The translations under genes and the position numbers were made by a program. The notes below the pieces were generated by a model that saw only the letters and a list, made by a program, of their open reading frames with translations, was not told the origin of the DNA and did no database searches. Positions 20,399-29,817 of a stretch of DNA of 64,000 nucleotides are shown in pieces (position 1 is the first letter of the stretch; each line of letters opens with the position of its first letter). The stretch comes from Verrucomicrobiota bacterium (GTDB lineage: Bacteria; Verrucomicrobiota; Verrucomicrobiia; Limisphaerales; UBA9464), in the NCBI GenBank assembly GCA_016871805.1, contig VHCG01000005.1, positions 1 to 64,000 on the forward strand, written 5' to 3'.

Positions 20399-20422
20399 GG
20401 GATTGAATGGCGCACTTCCGGA

Positions 20423-21172
20423 TCAGCCTGCGGTCGTTCCGATGGCCTGCCGCTGGAGGACCATCAGCTGCGTGATGCCGAGTCCGCCCAGCCGCAGCAG
20501 CTCGCCCAGGTGATCCTTGCTGAACGTGGCCTCCTCGCCGCTGGCCTGGATCTCAATGAATTCCCCGGCTCCATTCATCACCAGATTCATGTCCACGGAG
20601 GCCGAGCTGTCCTCGATGTAGTTGAGGTCCAGGACCGGCCGACCCTCAACCACGCCCAGACTGACCGCAGCGAGAGGGCTTTTCAGGGGAGACTCGGTGA
20701 GCTTGCCCTCGGCCTTGAGCCGGGCAACGGCGAGGGAAAGCGCCACATAGGCCCCGGTGATGCTCGCAGTCCGGGTGCCGCCGTCGGCCTGCAGGACGTC
20801 GCAGTCGACCCACAGGGTCCGGGGTCCCAGTTTGTCGAGGTCGACCACCGCACGGAGGGAACGTCCGATCAGGCGCTGGATCTCCTGGGACCGTCCGTCC
20901 AGCTTGAGCTTTCCGATGTCGCGGGCCTTCCGGTCCAGGGTCGAATACGGGAGCATCGAGTACTCGGCGCTCATCCAGCCGCCCTCGACCTTCTTGGCCT
21001 TCATCCAGGGTGGGACGGACTCGTCCACCATCACGGCACAGATGACCCGGGTGTTGCCCCATTCGATGAGGGTCGAACCCGCGGCGTGGGGCGCGATGTG
21101 GTTCTGGAATCGGATCGGACGGAGCTGATCGGGCAGGCGTCCATCGGGACGCGTCGAGGATTCGGAGGCCAT
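20423..21172 (-). CDS. rph: Ribonuclease PH
   Basis: A phosphorolytic 3'-5' exoribonuclease that trims tRNA 3' ends. Seen: N-terminal RPDGRLPDQLRPIRFQNHIAPHAAGS, then GNTRVICAVMVDESVPPWMK, the strongly conserved GWMSAEYSMLPYST, SQEIQRLIGRSLRAVVDL, and the phosphate-site/active-site stretch DCDVLQADGGTRTASITGAYVAL and DLNYIEDSSASVDMNLVM. The length of 249 is normal, and no catalytic block is missing. The start ATG is at 21170-21172. It lies 24 bases upstream of the histidine phosphatase and is probably co-transcribed with it. Confidence 0.97.
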   Translation of the reverse strand: MASESSTRPDGRLPDQLRPIRFQNHIAPHAAGSTLIEWGNTRVICAVMVDESVPPWMKAKKVEGGWMSAEYSMLPYSTLDRKARDIGKLKLDGRSQEIQRLIGRSLRAVVDLDKLGPRTLWVDCDVLQADGGTRTASITGAYVALSLAVARLKAEGKLTESPLKSPLAAVSLGVVEGRPVLDLNYIEDSSASVDMNLVMNGAGEFIEIQASGEEATFSKDHLGELLRLGGLGITQLMVLQRQAIGTTAG

Positions 21173-21382
21173 GGGCCGAAAACGCTACGCCCGAGGGATC
21201 CAGCCCCTCAACCCCCAAACTGGAACGGAACCCACGGCGCGGAGTCCAGGAACGCGAAGGACGAAGGGCAAAGGGCGCAGGACCCCGCAGGAAGCCAACC
21301 CGACGGCGCGAGCCTGCAATCCCCAAATCTGGGGAGGGTCCGACCCTCGCGTCCCACTCCGGGCATCGACGAACCTGTCGAC

Positions 21383-22495
21383 ATGAGCCCGCAGGAAGCC
21401 CTCATCACCCTCAACCTCATCGAGCACGTCGGACCGATCCGCCTGCGTCACCTTCTCCAGCACTTCGACGGCGATCCGCTGGAAATTCTCAAGGCCTCGG
21501 CCTCCCAGCTGCTCTCGGTCCATGGGATCGGTCCGGAGACCGCTCAGGCGATCGCCTCATGGGCGTCGACCGTGGACACTGCCGGCGAGCTCCGGAGGAT
21601 CCGGGAGTTCGGCTGCACGATCGTGACCCAGCTGGATCCGGACTATCCCGGTCCGCTCCGCGAGATCTACGACCCTCCTCCGGTGCTCTACATCCGGGGC
21701 CGACTTCAACCGTCGGATCTCCGCGGAATCGCTCTGGTCGGCTCCCGCCTCTCGACCCCCTACGGGATCGAGACCGCCCGACGTCTCGCGTACCAGCTCG
21801 CCTACGCCGGCGTGACGGTCGTGAGCGGGGGGGCCCGGGGGATTGACACGGCGGCCCACCAGGGGGCATTGAGCTCGGGGGGCCGCACGATCGTCGTCCT
21901 GGGCACCGGCATCAGCCAGGTGTTCCCGGCCGAGAATGCCGCACTCTTCGAACGCGTGGCCGAACAGGGGGCGGTGGTCACCCAGTTCCCCTTCAACCGG
22001 TGCGCGGATCGGCAGACCTTCCCGATCCGCAATCGGATCGTTGCGGGGCTCACCCTCGGGACGGTCGTCGTGGAGGCCAACCTGAACGGCGGGGCGCTCA
22101 TCACGGCGAACTTCGCGACGGACTACGGACGGATGGTGTTCGCGGTCCCGGGTCGGATCGACTCGCCCCGGAGCAAGGGATGTCACGACCTGATCAAGAA
22201 AGGCGCGAAGCTCTGCGAGGGACCCGAGGACATCCTGACCGAGTTCGAATACCTGTTCCCGCCCACCAACCGCCAGGGAACCGATGACGGACCTGCGGAA
22301 CGACCCACCCTGCCCCTCTCGGAAGCAGAAGCCCGGATCCTTGCGGCGCTCGACGACAGGGTCGAGCGCTCCATCGATGAGGTCATCCGGGCGACGGGCC
22401 TGCCGCCGGCGCAGGTCGCTTCCACGTTGTTCGCGCTGGAACTGAAGCGGCTCGTCGGACAGACCCCTGGGAAGCTCTTCACGCGCACCACCTGA
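21383..22495 (+). CDS. dprA: DNA-processing protein DprA (Smf)
   Basis: Loads RecA on incoming single-stranded DNA during natural transformation. Seen: N-terminal helix-hairpin/SAM-like region (LITLNLIEHVGPIRLRHLLQ, VHGIGPETAQAIASW); Rossmann-like core with ALVGSRLSTPYGIETARRL, VSGGARGIDTAAHQGALS, VVLGTGISQVFPAENAAL, FPIRNRIVAGLTLGTVVVEA and GALITANFATDYGR; and a C-terminal winged-helix (LSEAEARILAALDDRVERSIDEVIRATGLP). The length of 370 is typical. The frame is open far upstream through rph antisense, but the ATG at 21383 gives the family start. The preceding 210 bases hold only a low-complexity GAAGG/AAAGG tract (about 21254-21285). Confidence 0.95.
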   Translation: MSPQEALITLNLIEHVGPIRLRHLLQHFDGDPLEILKASASQLLSVHGIGPETAQAIASWASTVDTAGELRRIREFGCTIVTQLDPDYPGPLREIYDPPPVLYIRGRLQPSDLRGIALVGSRLSTPYGIETARRLAYQLAYAGVTVVSGGARGIDTAAHQGALSSGGRTIVVLGTGISQVFPAENAALFERVAEQGAVVTQFPFNRCADRQTFPIRNRIVAGLTLGTVVVEANLNGGALITANFATDYGRMVFAVPGRIDSPRSKGCHDLIKKGAKLCEGPEDILTEFEYLFPPTNRQGTDDGPAERPTLPLSEAEARILAALDDRVERSIDEVIRATGLPPAQVASTLFALELKRLVGQTPGKLFTRTT

Positions 22496-22545
22496 TCCGC
22501 ACCGCCGAAAGGTTGCGGCACCGTCGAACCGGAACACCTTTCGGG

Positions 22546-24162
22546 GTGGATCCCTCCACCCAAGTTGTCTGGTTCAAACGCGATCTCCGTGTCCGGGATC
22601 ATGCCCCGCTCCTTGAAGCCGCGGCGAACGGCCCGGTGATCTGTCTCTACGTGTATGAACCCTCCCTGCTGAGGTCGGCGGAGTGGGATGCCAGCCACTC
22701 CCAGTTCATCGCCGAATCCCTCCAGGAACTCTCCGAACGGCTCGCCTCCCTCGGGGGGCGCCTGATCACCCGGTTGGGCGAGGCCGTCGAGGTCCTGGAA
22801 CGTCTCCGGCAGGAGTCCCCGTTCCAATCGCTGTGGTCCCATGAGGAGACCGGCAACGACATCACGTTCCAACGCGATCGGGCGGTTGCCGGCTGGTGTC
22901 GGGCCCGGGGCGTGATCTGGACCCAGTTCCGCCAGGACGGTGTCGTCCGCCGGCTCGACACCCGGGACGGATGGTCGGAGCGATGGGACCGGACCATGTC
23001 GAATCCAGTGCTGCCGCCCCCGCTCCGGATCGCGTCCGCCGGACCCCTGGCCTCGGACGGGATCCTCGGACCGGTGCAACTCGATCTCGGTGCCTCCGCG
23101 AAGACCGAGGCCCAGCGTGGGGGCGAAGGCGAGGGTCGCTGGACACTCGCGCGGTTTCTGGAGGTACGGGCGCTGGACTACCGGCGCGGCATGTCCTCCC
23201 CGGTGACCGGTTGGGATTCGTGCTCCCGGATCAGCCCCTATCTGACCTGGGGATGCCTCTCGATGCGGTCGGTCCACCACGCCTGGCGGGAACGCCTCGC
23301 CACCCTCGCGGCCGAGCGGTCCGCCGGGCTGCCGGTGGATCGACGGTGGTTCGACTCCCTCCGGAGCTTCGGATCCCGTCTCCGATGGCACTGCCATTTC
23401 ATGCAGAAGCTCGAGGACGAGCCGCGCATCGAATTCGAGAACTTCGTGCGGACGTTCGATGGGCTGAGGGAATCGTTCACGGAATCGGACGAGGGACGCC
23501 GCCAGTTCGAGGCCTGGTGCACCGGTCGGACGGGATACCCGATGGTGGATGCCTCGATGCGCTGCGCCCAGGCGACCGGATGGCTGAACTTCCGGATGCG
23601 TGCGATGCTGATGAGCTTCGCCAGCCACCACCTGGGACTCCATTGGCGACCCACGGCGGTGTTCCTGGCACGACACTTCCTCGACTTCGAGGCGGGGATC
23701 CACTTCAGCCAGGCCCAGATGCAGAGCGGGACCACCGGCATCAACACAGTCCGGATCTACTCCCCCGCCAAGCAGGCCATCGACCAGGATCCCGACGGGG
23801 TCTTCATCCGACGCTGGGTGCCCGAACTGGCTCGGGTCCCTCTCGCTCACCTCGCACGCCCCGAGACGATGTCGATGTCGGTGCAGGACCACAGCGGGTG
23901 CGTCCTGGACAGGGACTATCCGCGACCTGTGGTCGACCACGCCACGGCCTACCGTCAGGCGCGGGAGCGGCTCCAGTCGATCCGCAGCCTGTCGTCGACG
24001 CGATCCGAGGCGCGCCGGGTGCTCGTCCGCCACGGCAGCCGCAAGGGGGCGGGGTTCCGGTTCCTTCGGTCGGAGCTCGAGAAACGGGGGCTGACGGGTC
24101 GCGACCGGATCGACCCCACGGCCTCCGCGGTCCGACAGCTGGAGATGCCGATGTGGTCCTAA
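22546..24162 (+). CDS. FAD-binding photolyase/cryptochrome family protein
   Basis: A 538-residue flavoprotein with the N-terminal antenna domain (QVVWFKRDLRVRDHAPLLEAA) and the C-terminal FAD domain (SRISPYLTWGCLSMRSVHHAWRE, then GRTGYPMVDASMRCAQATGWLNFRMRAMLMSFASHHLGLHW). It has an insertion and the sequence WHCHFMQKLEDEPRIEFENF, plus HFSQAQMQSGTTGINTVRIYSPAKQA, as in the long photolyase-like group seen in Verrucomicrobia and cyanobacteria. It may repair cyclobutane dimers or serve as a blue-light sensor; the Trp relay cannot be judged by eye. The start is taken as GTG 22546, with TTG 22513 as an alternative. The last 4 bases overlap the broken doxX gene. Confidence 0.88.
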   Translation: MDPSTQVVWFKRDLRVRDHAPLLEAAANGPVICLYVYEPSLLRSAEWDASHSQFIAESLQELSERLASLGGRLITRLGEAVEVLERLRQESPFQSLWSHEETGNDITFQRDRAVAGWCRARGVIWTQFRQDGVVRRLDTRDGWSERWDRTMSNPVLPPPLRIASAGPLASDGILGPVQLDLGASAKTEAQRGGEGEGRWTLARFLEVRALDYRRGMSSPVTGWDSCSRISPYLTWGCLSMRSVHHAWRERLATLAAERSAGLPVDRRWFDSLRSFGSRLRWHCHFMQKLEDEPRIEFENFVRTFDGLRESFTESDEGRRQFEAWCTGRTGYPMVDASMRCAQATGWLNFRMRAMLMSFASHHLGLHWRPTAVFLARHFLDFEAGIHFSQAQMQSGTTGINTVRIYSPAKQAIDQDPDGVFIRRWVPELARVPLAHLARPETMSMSVQDHSGCVLDRDYPRPVVDHATAYRQARERLQSIRSLSSTRSEARRVLVRHGSRKGAGFRFLRSELEKRGLTGRDRIDPTASAVRQLEMPMWS

Positions 24163-24621
24163 CGTCGGGCCCCGTTGCCACCCTGGGTTCGGTTGTCGAG
24201 GGCGAGGTTTCCCGCACCCGTCGCCATCACCATCATCAGGGCTCCCATCATGGCCAGATTGCGAAGGAAATAGCTCTCATTCGTCGCCCTCTCGGCCCCG
24301 GATTGCGCCCAGAACGGATGTCCGAAATAGGTGAGGGCCGCCAGCCAGAGCAGCAGAAGGAACGAAACCCAACGGGCCCTGAATCCCACCATCACACAGA
24401 GACCCGCACCGGTCTGGAACACGGCGTTGGCATAGGCGAGCCAGACCGGAGCCTTGCGGAGCCTTGGATTCGCCGAAGAAGGCCTTCATGAACCCGATGG
24501 TGGCCGGGTTCTCGATGAAGACCTTCGTGTCCAGAAACTTGGCGAAGCCATAGCGGACGATGGCGGCGGTGGCGAGGATCCGAGCGACAAGGACGAGGAG
24601 GTCCTGGGTGCGGGTCGGCAT
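24159..24621 (-). pseudogene. DoxX family membrane protein, frameshifted by a 10-bp duplication
   Basis: In two frames the sequence reads a complete DoxX protein: MPTRTQDLLVLVARILATAA..., FLDTKVFIENPATIGFMKAF, then after the break VWLAYANAVFQTGAGLCVMV, GFRARW and LLLLWLAALTYFGHPFW, with four hydrophobic segments. The frame is broken inside GESKAP|VWLA by an extra copy of a 10-base unit (see 24447-24466). Removing one copy restores one frame of about 150 residues from ATG 24619-24621. DoxX proteins are small membrane proteins of oxidative-stress and thiol-related complexes. It may be a recent mutation, a phase-variable allele or an assembly error. Confidence 0.85.
24447..24466 (+). repeat. Perfect 10-bp tandem duplication disrupting doxX
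   Basis: CGGAGCCTTG occurs twice in a row (24447-24456 and 24457-24466). One copy is needed for the intact DoxX frame, so the second is the frameshifting insertion, typical of replication slippage. Confidence 0.9.
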
Positions 24622-24892
24622 GGGGGACGGGGCGGAGTATTGGAGCGCGGCGGTGAGCCAACGCCGTTCCGAAATGCCAGTCCACGCGGGATCGGTCAAG
24701 GCCGTGCACCGAAGGCCGATGCCCCCGGTGCCGCCAAGACGCCCCGGTGCCGCTTGTCCGAAATTTCAGCGGGTCCGACGTTCGGCGGGGATCGAGGAGA
24801 TCTCCTTCGGCCGCCAACGATTCCGATTTCGCCATCACGATCTCCGAGTCGGCGCAGTTGCCATGGCACCGACCCACGCTAAACGTTGTCAG

Positions 24893-27667
24893 ATGTCGAC
24901 CCCGACCGCCCTCTCCACCCTGAATGACGGAACTCCCACGGATTCCGTCGTCATCCGCGGGGCCCGGGAGCATAACCTCAAGGGGCTCGACGTCGACATC
25001 CCCCACCGCCGGTTCGTGGTGATCACCGGGGTGAGTGGCAGCGGCAAGAGCACCCTCGCCTTCGACCTTCTGTTCGCCGAGGGACAGCGGCGGTTCCTCG
25101 ACTCCATGAGCACCTACGCCCGGCAGTTCGTGGAACAGCTGGGTCGACCGGATGTGGACCTGATCGCAGGCCTGCCCCCCACCGTCAGCATCGAACAGAA
25201 CACGGCCCGGGGCGGCGGGAAGAGCACGGTCGCCACCGTGACCGAGATCCACCACTTCCTCCGGCTGCTGTTCGCACGACTGGGCACGCAGCACTGCCCC
25301 GACTGCCGGGTGCCGGTGGAACCCCAGACCCGGGACCAGCTCGTCGCAACCCTCGAGCGTTCGGCGAAGGATCGTGGGGCACTCACGCTCCTGGCACCGG
25401 TCATCCGGAACCGGAAGGGGTTCCACTCGGAGATCGCGACCTGGGCCCGAAACGAGGGCTATCAGGAGCTGCGAGCCGATGGACGCTGGTACCCGACGGA
25501 CCAGCCGTTCCGACTCGACCGGTTCAAGGAGCACGATGTCGAGATCGTCATCGGATCCTTCACCCGGTCGGGCACGGGTCTGAGGATCACAGAGGGGCGA
25601 ACGGCGCCGCGGTCCACCCGGACGGGTGGGACGGATCCGAGCCCAAACCTGGGCCTGCGCGAACTCGTCGAGGAGGCCCTCTCCATCGGGAAGGGTGTCT
25701 TCTTCGCCCTCGACCGGTCCGATCGCCTGACCGTGCACTCCACCGAACGGGCGTGTCCGCAGTGCCGGCGGAGCTTCGGTCCGCTCGACCCCAAGGACTT
25801 CAGCTACAACTCCAGCCAGGGCTGGTGCCCCCGATGTCGGGGGTTCGGGGAGCTGTTCCACCTCCCCGAGGTGGACCGCGGGGCGAACGCCGATGCCGTC
25901 GAGGAAAGCTGGTGGCGCTGGGCCACGGAGCGGGAGATCTGCCCGGAATGCCTCGGGGCGCGACTCAAGCCGGAGGCACGGGCGGTGCGGTTCGCCGGGG
26001 AGGACGACCGCGGCACCACGCTCGACCTGCTCGGCGGCATGTCCGTCGAACAGGCCGCAGACTGGATCGCCTCGATCCGGCTCGCGGGACGAAGTGCGGA
26101 GATTGGACGCGACATCCTGCCCGAGATCCGGGAACGCCTCCGGTTCCTCAAGGAAGTCGGTCTGGGATACCTACAGCTCGGCCGCAGCGTTGTGACGCTC
26201 AGCGGCGGCGAAGCCCAGCGGATCCGCCTCGCCGCCCAGCTCGGTTCCAACCTGAGCGGGGTTCTCTACATCCTCGACGAGCCGACGATCGGACTCCATC
26301 CGCGCGACAACGACCGCCTGCTGGAGTGCCTCATCGCCCTGCGCGACCGGGGCAACTCGCTGGTCGTCGTGGAGCATGACGAGGACACGATGCGGCGCGC
26401 CGACTTCGTCATCGACCTCGGCCCGGGCGCGGGTGTCCACGGCGGCCGCCTTGTCGCGGCCGGCACGGTCCCGGAGCTGCTGGACCATCCGGACTCCATC
26501 ACCGGACGGCATCTCCGGGAACTGGAGACCCGGGTGTATCCATCCCGAGGACAGCGCCGTCCTGTGACACCCTCGACCGGGACGTCCCGAGGCAGGAAAA
26601 ACGCCGCGACCGCATCCCCTGCGACGGGGTGGATCACCCTCGAGGAGGCCTTCCTCCACAACCTCCAACACGTCACCGCACGATTCCCGTTGGGACGCTT
26701 CACGGTCGTGACGGGCGTCAGCGGCTCGGGCAAGAGCACGCTCGTGAAGAACTGTCTCTTCCCCGCCCTGGAGGGACTGGTGGCCAAGGGAACCAAGAAG
26801 GGCGGGCATCCCGGCATCGGCCGGATCGAGACCACCCACCCGATCCGTGCCGTCCATGAGGTCGACCAGTCCCCCATCGGCCGCACCCCGCGATCGACAC
26901 CCGCCACCTATGTGGGCTTCTTCGATGTCATCCGACAGCTCTTCGCCGACGCCCAGGAATCAAAGGTCCGCGGCTACGGTCCGGGACGCTTCAGCTTCAA
27001 TTCCACCCAGGGACGCTGTCCCGAATGCGAGGGCAAGGGATTCATCGAGCTCGAAATGAACTTCCTGCCGTCCGCACAGGTTCGTTGCGGCCGTTGCGAC
27101 GCACGCCGGTTCAACCCGGAGACCCTCGACGTGACCTGGCAGGGCAAGTCGATCGCCGACGTGCTCGACCTCAGCGTCGCCGAGGCGCTGGAATTCTTCT
27201 CCGCCCACTCCCGTCTCCTGCGCCCACTACGGGCTCTCGCCGACACCGGGCTCGACTACCTCCGGCTTGGCCAGACCAGTCCCACCCTGAGCGGCGGCGA
27301 GGCGCAGCGGATCAAGCTCGTCACCCACCTCCTGGGCGGTTTGAACCCCTCGACCCCTGGCCGGCTCACCAGCCGCCAACTCCAGGGGGGCGACGTGTTC
27401 ATCCTCGAGGAACCCACCATCGGACTCCACATGCAGGATGTCCGCCGTCTGGTGGAGGTGCTGCAGCGACTGGTCGATGCCGGTCACACGGTCCTCGTGA
27501 TCGAACACAACCTCGAACTCATCTCCGAGGCGGACTGGGTGGTGGACCTGGGTCCCGAGGGCGGTGGCGGCGGGGGTCGGATCCTCGCGGAGGGCACTCC
27601 TGAACAGATCGCACAGACCCCGGGCTCCCACACCGGGATCCACCTCAGGCGATGGTTGCGGGTCTAG
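24893..27667 (+). CDS. uvrA: Excinuclease ABC subunit UvrA
   Basis: Damage-recognition ATPase of nucleotide excision repair, 924 residues with two ABC modules. Seen: Walker A GVSGSGKST at residues 46-54 and again near 615; signature loops TLSGGEAQRIRLAAQLGS and TLSGGEAQRIKLVTHLLGG; Walker B YILDEPTIGLHP and FILEEPTIGLHM; a UvrB-binding segment after LFARLGTQHCPDC; and zinc modules with CPQC...CPRC...CPEC and CPEC...CGRC. Some blocks are divergent (FSYNSSQGWCPRCRGFG instead of FSFNSPYGACPxCxGLG), so it may be a lineage-specific UvrA or a second paralogue. The start is ATG 24893, with ATG 24863 as an alternative. Confidence 0.92.
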   Translation: MSTPTALSTLNDGTPTDSVVIRGAREHNLKGLDVDIPHRRFVVITGVSGSGKSTLAFDLLFAEGQRRFLDSMSTYARQFVEQLGRPDVDLIAGLPPTVSIEQNTARGGGKSTVATVTEIHHFLRLLFARLGTQHCPDCRVPVEPQTRDQLVATLERSAKDRGALTLLAPVIRNRKGFHSEIATWARNEGYQELRADGRWYPTDQPFRLDRFKEHDVEIVIGSFTRSGTGLRITEGRTAPRSTRTGGTDPSPNLGLRELVEEALSIGKGVFFALDRSDRLTVHSTERACPQCRRSFGPLDPKDFSYNSSQGWCPRCRGFGELFHLPEVDRGANADAVEESWWRWATEREICPECLGARLKPEARAVRFAGEDDRGTTLDLLGGMSVEQAADWIASIRLAGRSAEIGRDILPEIRERLRFLKEVGLGYLQLGRSVVTLSGGEAQRIRLAAQLGSNLSGVLYILDEPTIGLHPRDNDRLLECLIALRDRGNSLVVVEHDEDTMRRADFVIDLGPGAGVHGGRLVAAGTVPELLDHPDSITGRHLRELETRVYPSRGQRRPVTPSTGTSRGRKNAATASPATGWITLEEAFLHNLQHVTARFPLGRFTVVTGVSGSGKSTLVKNCLFPALEGLVAKGTKKGGHPGIGRIETTHPIRAVHEVDQSPIGRTPRSTPATYVGFFDVIRQLFADAQESKVRGYGPGRFSFNSTQGRCPECEGKGFIELEMNFLPSAQVRCGRCDARRFNPETLDVTWQGKSIADVLDLSVAEALEFFSAHSRLLRPLRALADTGLDYLRLGQTSPTLSGGEAQRIKLVTHLLGGLNPSTPGRLTSRQLQGGDVFILEEPTIGLHMQDVRRLVEVLQRLVDAGHTVLVIEHNLELISEADWVVDLGPEGGGGGGRILAEGTPEQIAQTPGSHTGIHLRRWLRV

Positions 27668-27677
27668 GGGCTAAGGG

Positions 27678-29549
27678 CTACACGCGGTTCCAGAGCCGAC
27701 GGGTCACCTGGAGGAGCGTGATACCGCTGACGACGCAGATCGCCGTGAGGATCCAGGCAGAACGGAGACGTCCGGGATCCCCGGCGGCGTACAGAAAATT
27801 GCCGATCGCGAAGAGCGAGGACCAGATCAGGGCACACCCGGAGATCCAGCCGAGGAACGAAGCCCCGAAGTGGTTCTCGCGGGTCACCTCGGCATCGGAG
27901 ACCCCGGCGGCAGACCGGATGGCCGACCATCCCGGACCGACCGGCTTCACCTTCCGGTAGAATGCAATCAACGTGGCCCGGTCGGTCTGGGGTCCAACGA
28001 ATGCCGTCACCAGCCAGGCGACCGTGGTGAGGGCGACCTGGACGATTGTCACCTCCGCGAAGCCCGCCTTGGGCAGCAGGAGGGGCACGACGAGGGAGGT
28101 CACGAGGGACACCGCCATCGCGACGATCTCGCACCAGGCCGACACCCGCCACCAGAACCAGCGCGCGATGTAGATCAGACCCGTGCCGGCACCGATCGAC
28201 AGCAGCACCTGGAAGGCCTGTTGGGCCGAGGTCATGAACAGGCTCAATACCGAAGCGACGACATAAAGCAGTACCGTGCAAACCCGCCCCACCGACACGT
28301 AGTGACCCTCCGAGGCGTCCGTCCGGACGAACCGGCGATAGAAGTCGTGAACCAGGTAGGAGGATCCCCAGTTCAGGTGGGTCAGGATGGTCGAGGAGTT
28401 GGCGGCGATGAGCCCACCGATCATGAGTCCCACGAACCCGGTTGGAAGGAACATCAGCATCGCGGGAAACGCGGAGTCATGACCGATCAGCGAGGCATCG
28501 GCCTTCGGGAAGGCCGCCTTGATGGAGGCGAGATCGGGATAGATGATGATCGAGCAGAGGGCGGTGATGATCCACGGCCACGGACGCAGGACGTAATGGG
28601 CGAGGTTGAAGAAGAGGGTGCCGCCGAGGGAGTCCTTCTCCGACTTCGACGCCAACATGCGCTGGGCGATGTAGGACCCGCCACCGGGCTCGGCACCGGG
28701 ATACCAGTTGGCCCACCAGCTGATGGCGATCGGCAGGATGAAGATCATCAGCGCGAGGTCCGACATCGCGAAGTTGGGCATGACGTCGAGGATGGGCTGT
28801 CCCCGTCCGTCGAGGCCCGACATCACCGGCTCGGATCCGGTCGCGGTCACCACCTGTTTCGAGGCGAGGGCGGAGACGAGGGCCTGGAGTCCCGCCCCGG
28901 CGTCGGCCTTCCCAACCAGGCGTTGTCCGACCTCCTTCAACGAGAACCAGGCGGCCGCGAAGACCGCCGTCATCTTGATGAAGAACTGCACCATATCGAT
29001 GATGAGGACGCCCCAGAGGCCGGAGTGGGCGGCGAAGACGACGTTGAGGACGCCGCAGACGAGGATCGTCTGCCATGCGGGCATGCCGAACAGGATGTTG
29101 GCGATCTTGCAGGCGGCGAGGGTGACGGTCCCCATGATGAAGCAGTTGAAGAAGAGGCCGAGGTACACGGCCCGGAATCCCCGGACCATCGAGGCGGGAG
29201 CGCCCGAGTACCGCTGCTCGTAGAATTCGAGGTCGGTCATGACTCCGGAACGGCGCCAGAGCCGGGCGAAGAAGAAGACCGTGGCGATGCCGGTCAGGAC
29301 GAATGCCCACCACTGCCAGTTGCCGGCGACACCATACTTGCGGACCTGTTCGGTCACCCAGTTGGGGGTGTCCGACGAGAATGTCGTGGCCACCATGGAG
29401 AGCCCCGCCAGCCACCACGGCACGGAGCGGCCGGAGGCAAAGAACTCCGAGGTGCTCTCCGAGGAGCGCTTCGCGTAGAACAGGGCAGGGACGAAGCAGA
29501 TGAGGATGGAGGCCGCAACGATGAGCCAATCGATCCAAGTGATGTTCAT
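27678..29549 (-). CDS. Sodium:solute symporter (SSS) family transporter
   Basis: A 623-residue integral membrane protein. Seen: MNITWIDWLIVAASILICFVPALFYAKRSSESTSEFF..GRSVPWWLAGLSMVATTFSSDTPNWVT, the SSS core start with its sodium-site helix, then about 13 further hydrophobic segments, including AISWWANWYPGAEPGGGSYIAQRMLASKSEKDS and MLMFLPTGFVGLMIGGLIAANSSTILTHLNWGSSY. Verrucomicrobia have many such symporters near sugar or sulfated-glycan genes; here there is no catabolic neighbour, so the substrate is open. It converges with uvrA, with only 10 bases between the stops. Confidence 0.9.
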   Translation of the reverse strand: MNITWIDWLIVAASILICFVPALFYAKRSSESTSEFFASGRSVPWWLAGLSMVATTFSSDTPNWVTEQVRKYGVAGNWQWWAFVLTGIATVFFFARLWRRSGVMTDLEFYEQRYSGAPASMVRGFRAVYLGLFFNCFIMGTVTLAACKIANILFGMPAWQTILVCGVLNVVFAAHSGLWGVLIIDMVQFFIKMTAVFAAAWFSLKEVGQRLVGKADAGAGLQALVSALASKQVVTATGSEPVMSGLDGRGQPILDVMPNFAMSDLALMIFILPIAISWWANWYPGAEPGGGSYIAQRMLASKSEKDSLGGTLFFNLAHYVLRPWPWIITALCSIIIYPDLASIKAAFPKADASLIGHDSAFPAMLMFLPTGFVGLMIGGLIAANSSTILTHLNWGSSYLVHDFYRRFVRTDASEGHYVSVGRVCTVLLYVVASVLSLFMTSAQQAFQVLLSIGAGTGLIYIARWFWWRVSAWCEIVAMAVSLVTSLVVPLLLPKAGFAEVTIVQVALTTVAWLVTAFVGPQTDRATLIAFYRKVKPVGPGWSAIRSAAGVSDAEVTRENHFGASFLGWISGCALIWSSLFAIGNFLYAAGDPGRLRSAWILTAICVVSGITLLQVTRRLWNRV

Positions 29550-29595
29550 AGGTCGGGAAGGACGGACCAGACACTTCCCGGAAACGCCACGGAGA

Positions 29596-29610
29596 GGAAG
29601 TTGAGAGTTG
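29596..29610 (+). repeat. 15-bp sequence shared with locus 13571-13585
   Basis: An identical copy of GGAAGTTGAGAGTTG in the 364-base gap before the ABC ATPase gene, upstream of hairpin repeat copy C. Confidence 0.5.
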
Positions 29611-29680
29611 GCGGAGGGTTACAGAGCTTCCGCGTTTCCAGGTTTCGAATCTAAAGCGCAGGGTGGAGGTCGAGCCCCAC

Positions 29681-29729
29681 GGGTGGGTGCTGCCGCACCC
29701 AGTGCCGCAGGGCACTGCAGCAACCACCC
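29681..29729 (+). repeat. Three-stem hairpin repeat, copy C
   Basis: The outer stem GGGTGGGTGC (29681-29690) pairs with GCAACCACCC (29720-29729) with one mismatch. GGGTGC/GCACCC with loop TGCC gives a perfect first hairpin (29685-29700). The second hairpin is reduced to GCAG/CTGC around GGCA (29707-29718). The plan is the same as in copies A and B. Confidence 0.7.
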
Positions 29730-29793
29730 CAATAGCCCTCCCCGTGTCGGGTGCCCTCTGAGGTGTTTTCAAGGTTCCTCTCCCGTCTCTCTC

Positions 29794-29817
29794 CCTCCGC
29801 GTCTCCGCGTCCCCGTG
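29794..29817 (-). repeat. Interspersed 24-bp GC-rich box (copy 2)
   Basis: On the minus strand this reads as the box at 11937-11960 with one difference. The rest of 29550-29913 shows no gene; frames open there are not protein-like. Confidence 0.7.

Noticed and set aside
21254-21285. Low-complexity GAAGG/AAAGG tract, also as CCTTTGC/CTTCG text near 8351-8385 and 49372-49405
   Set aside because: The three stretches look alike but are only roughly similar and simple in composition, so they cannot be called a repeat family by eye.
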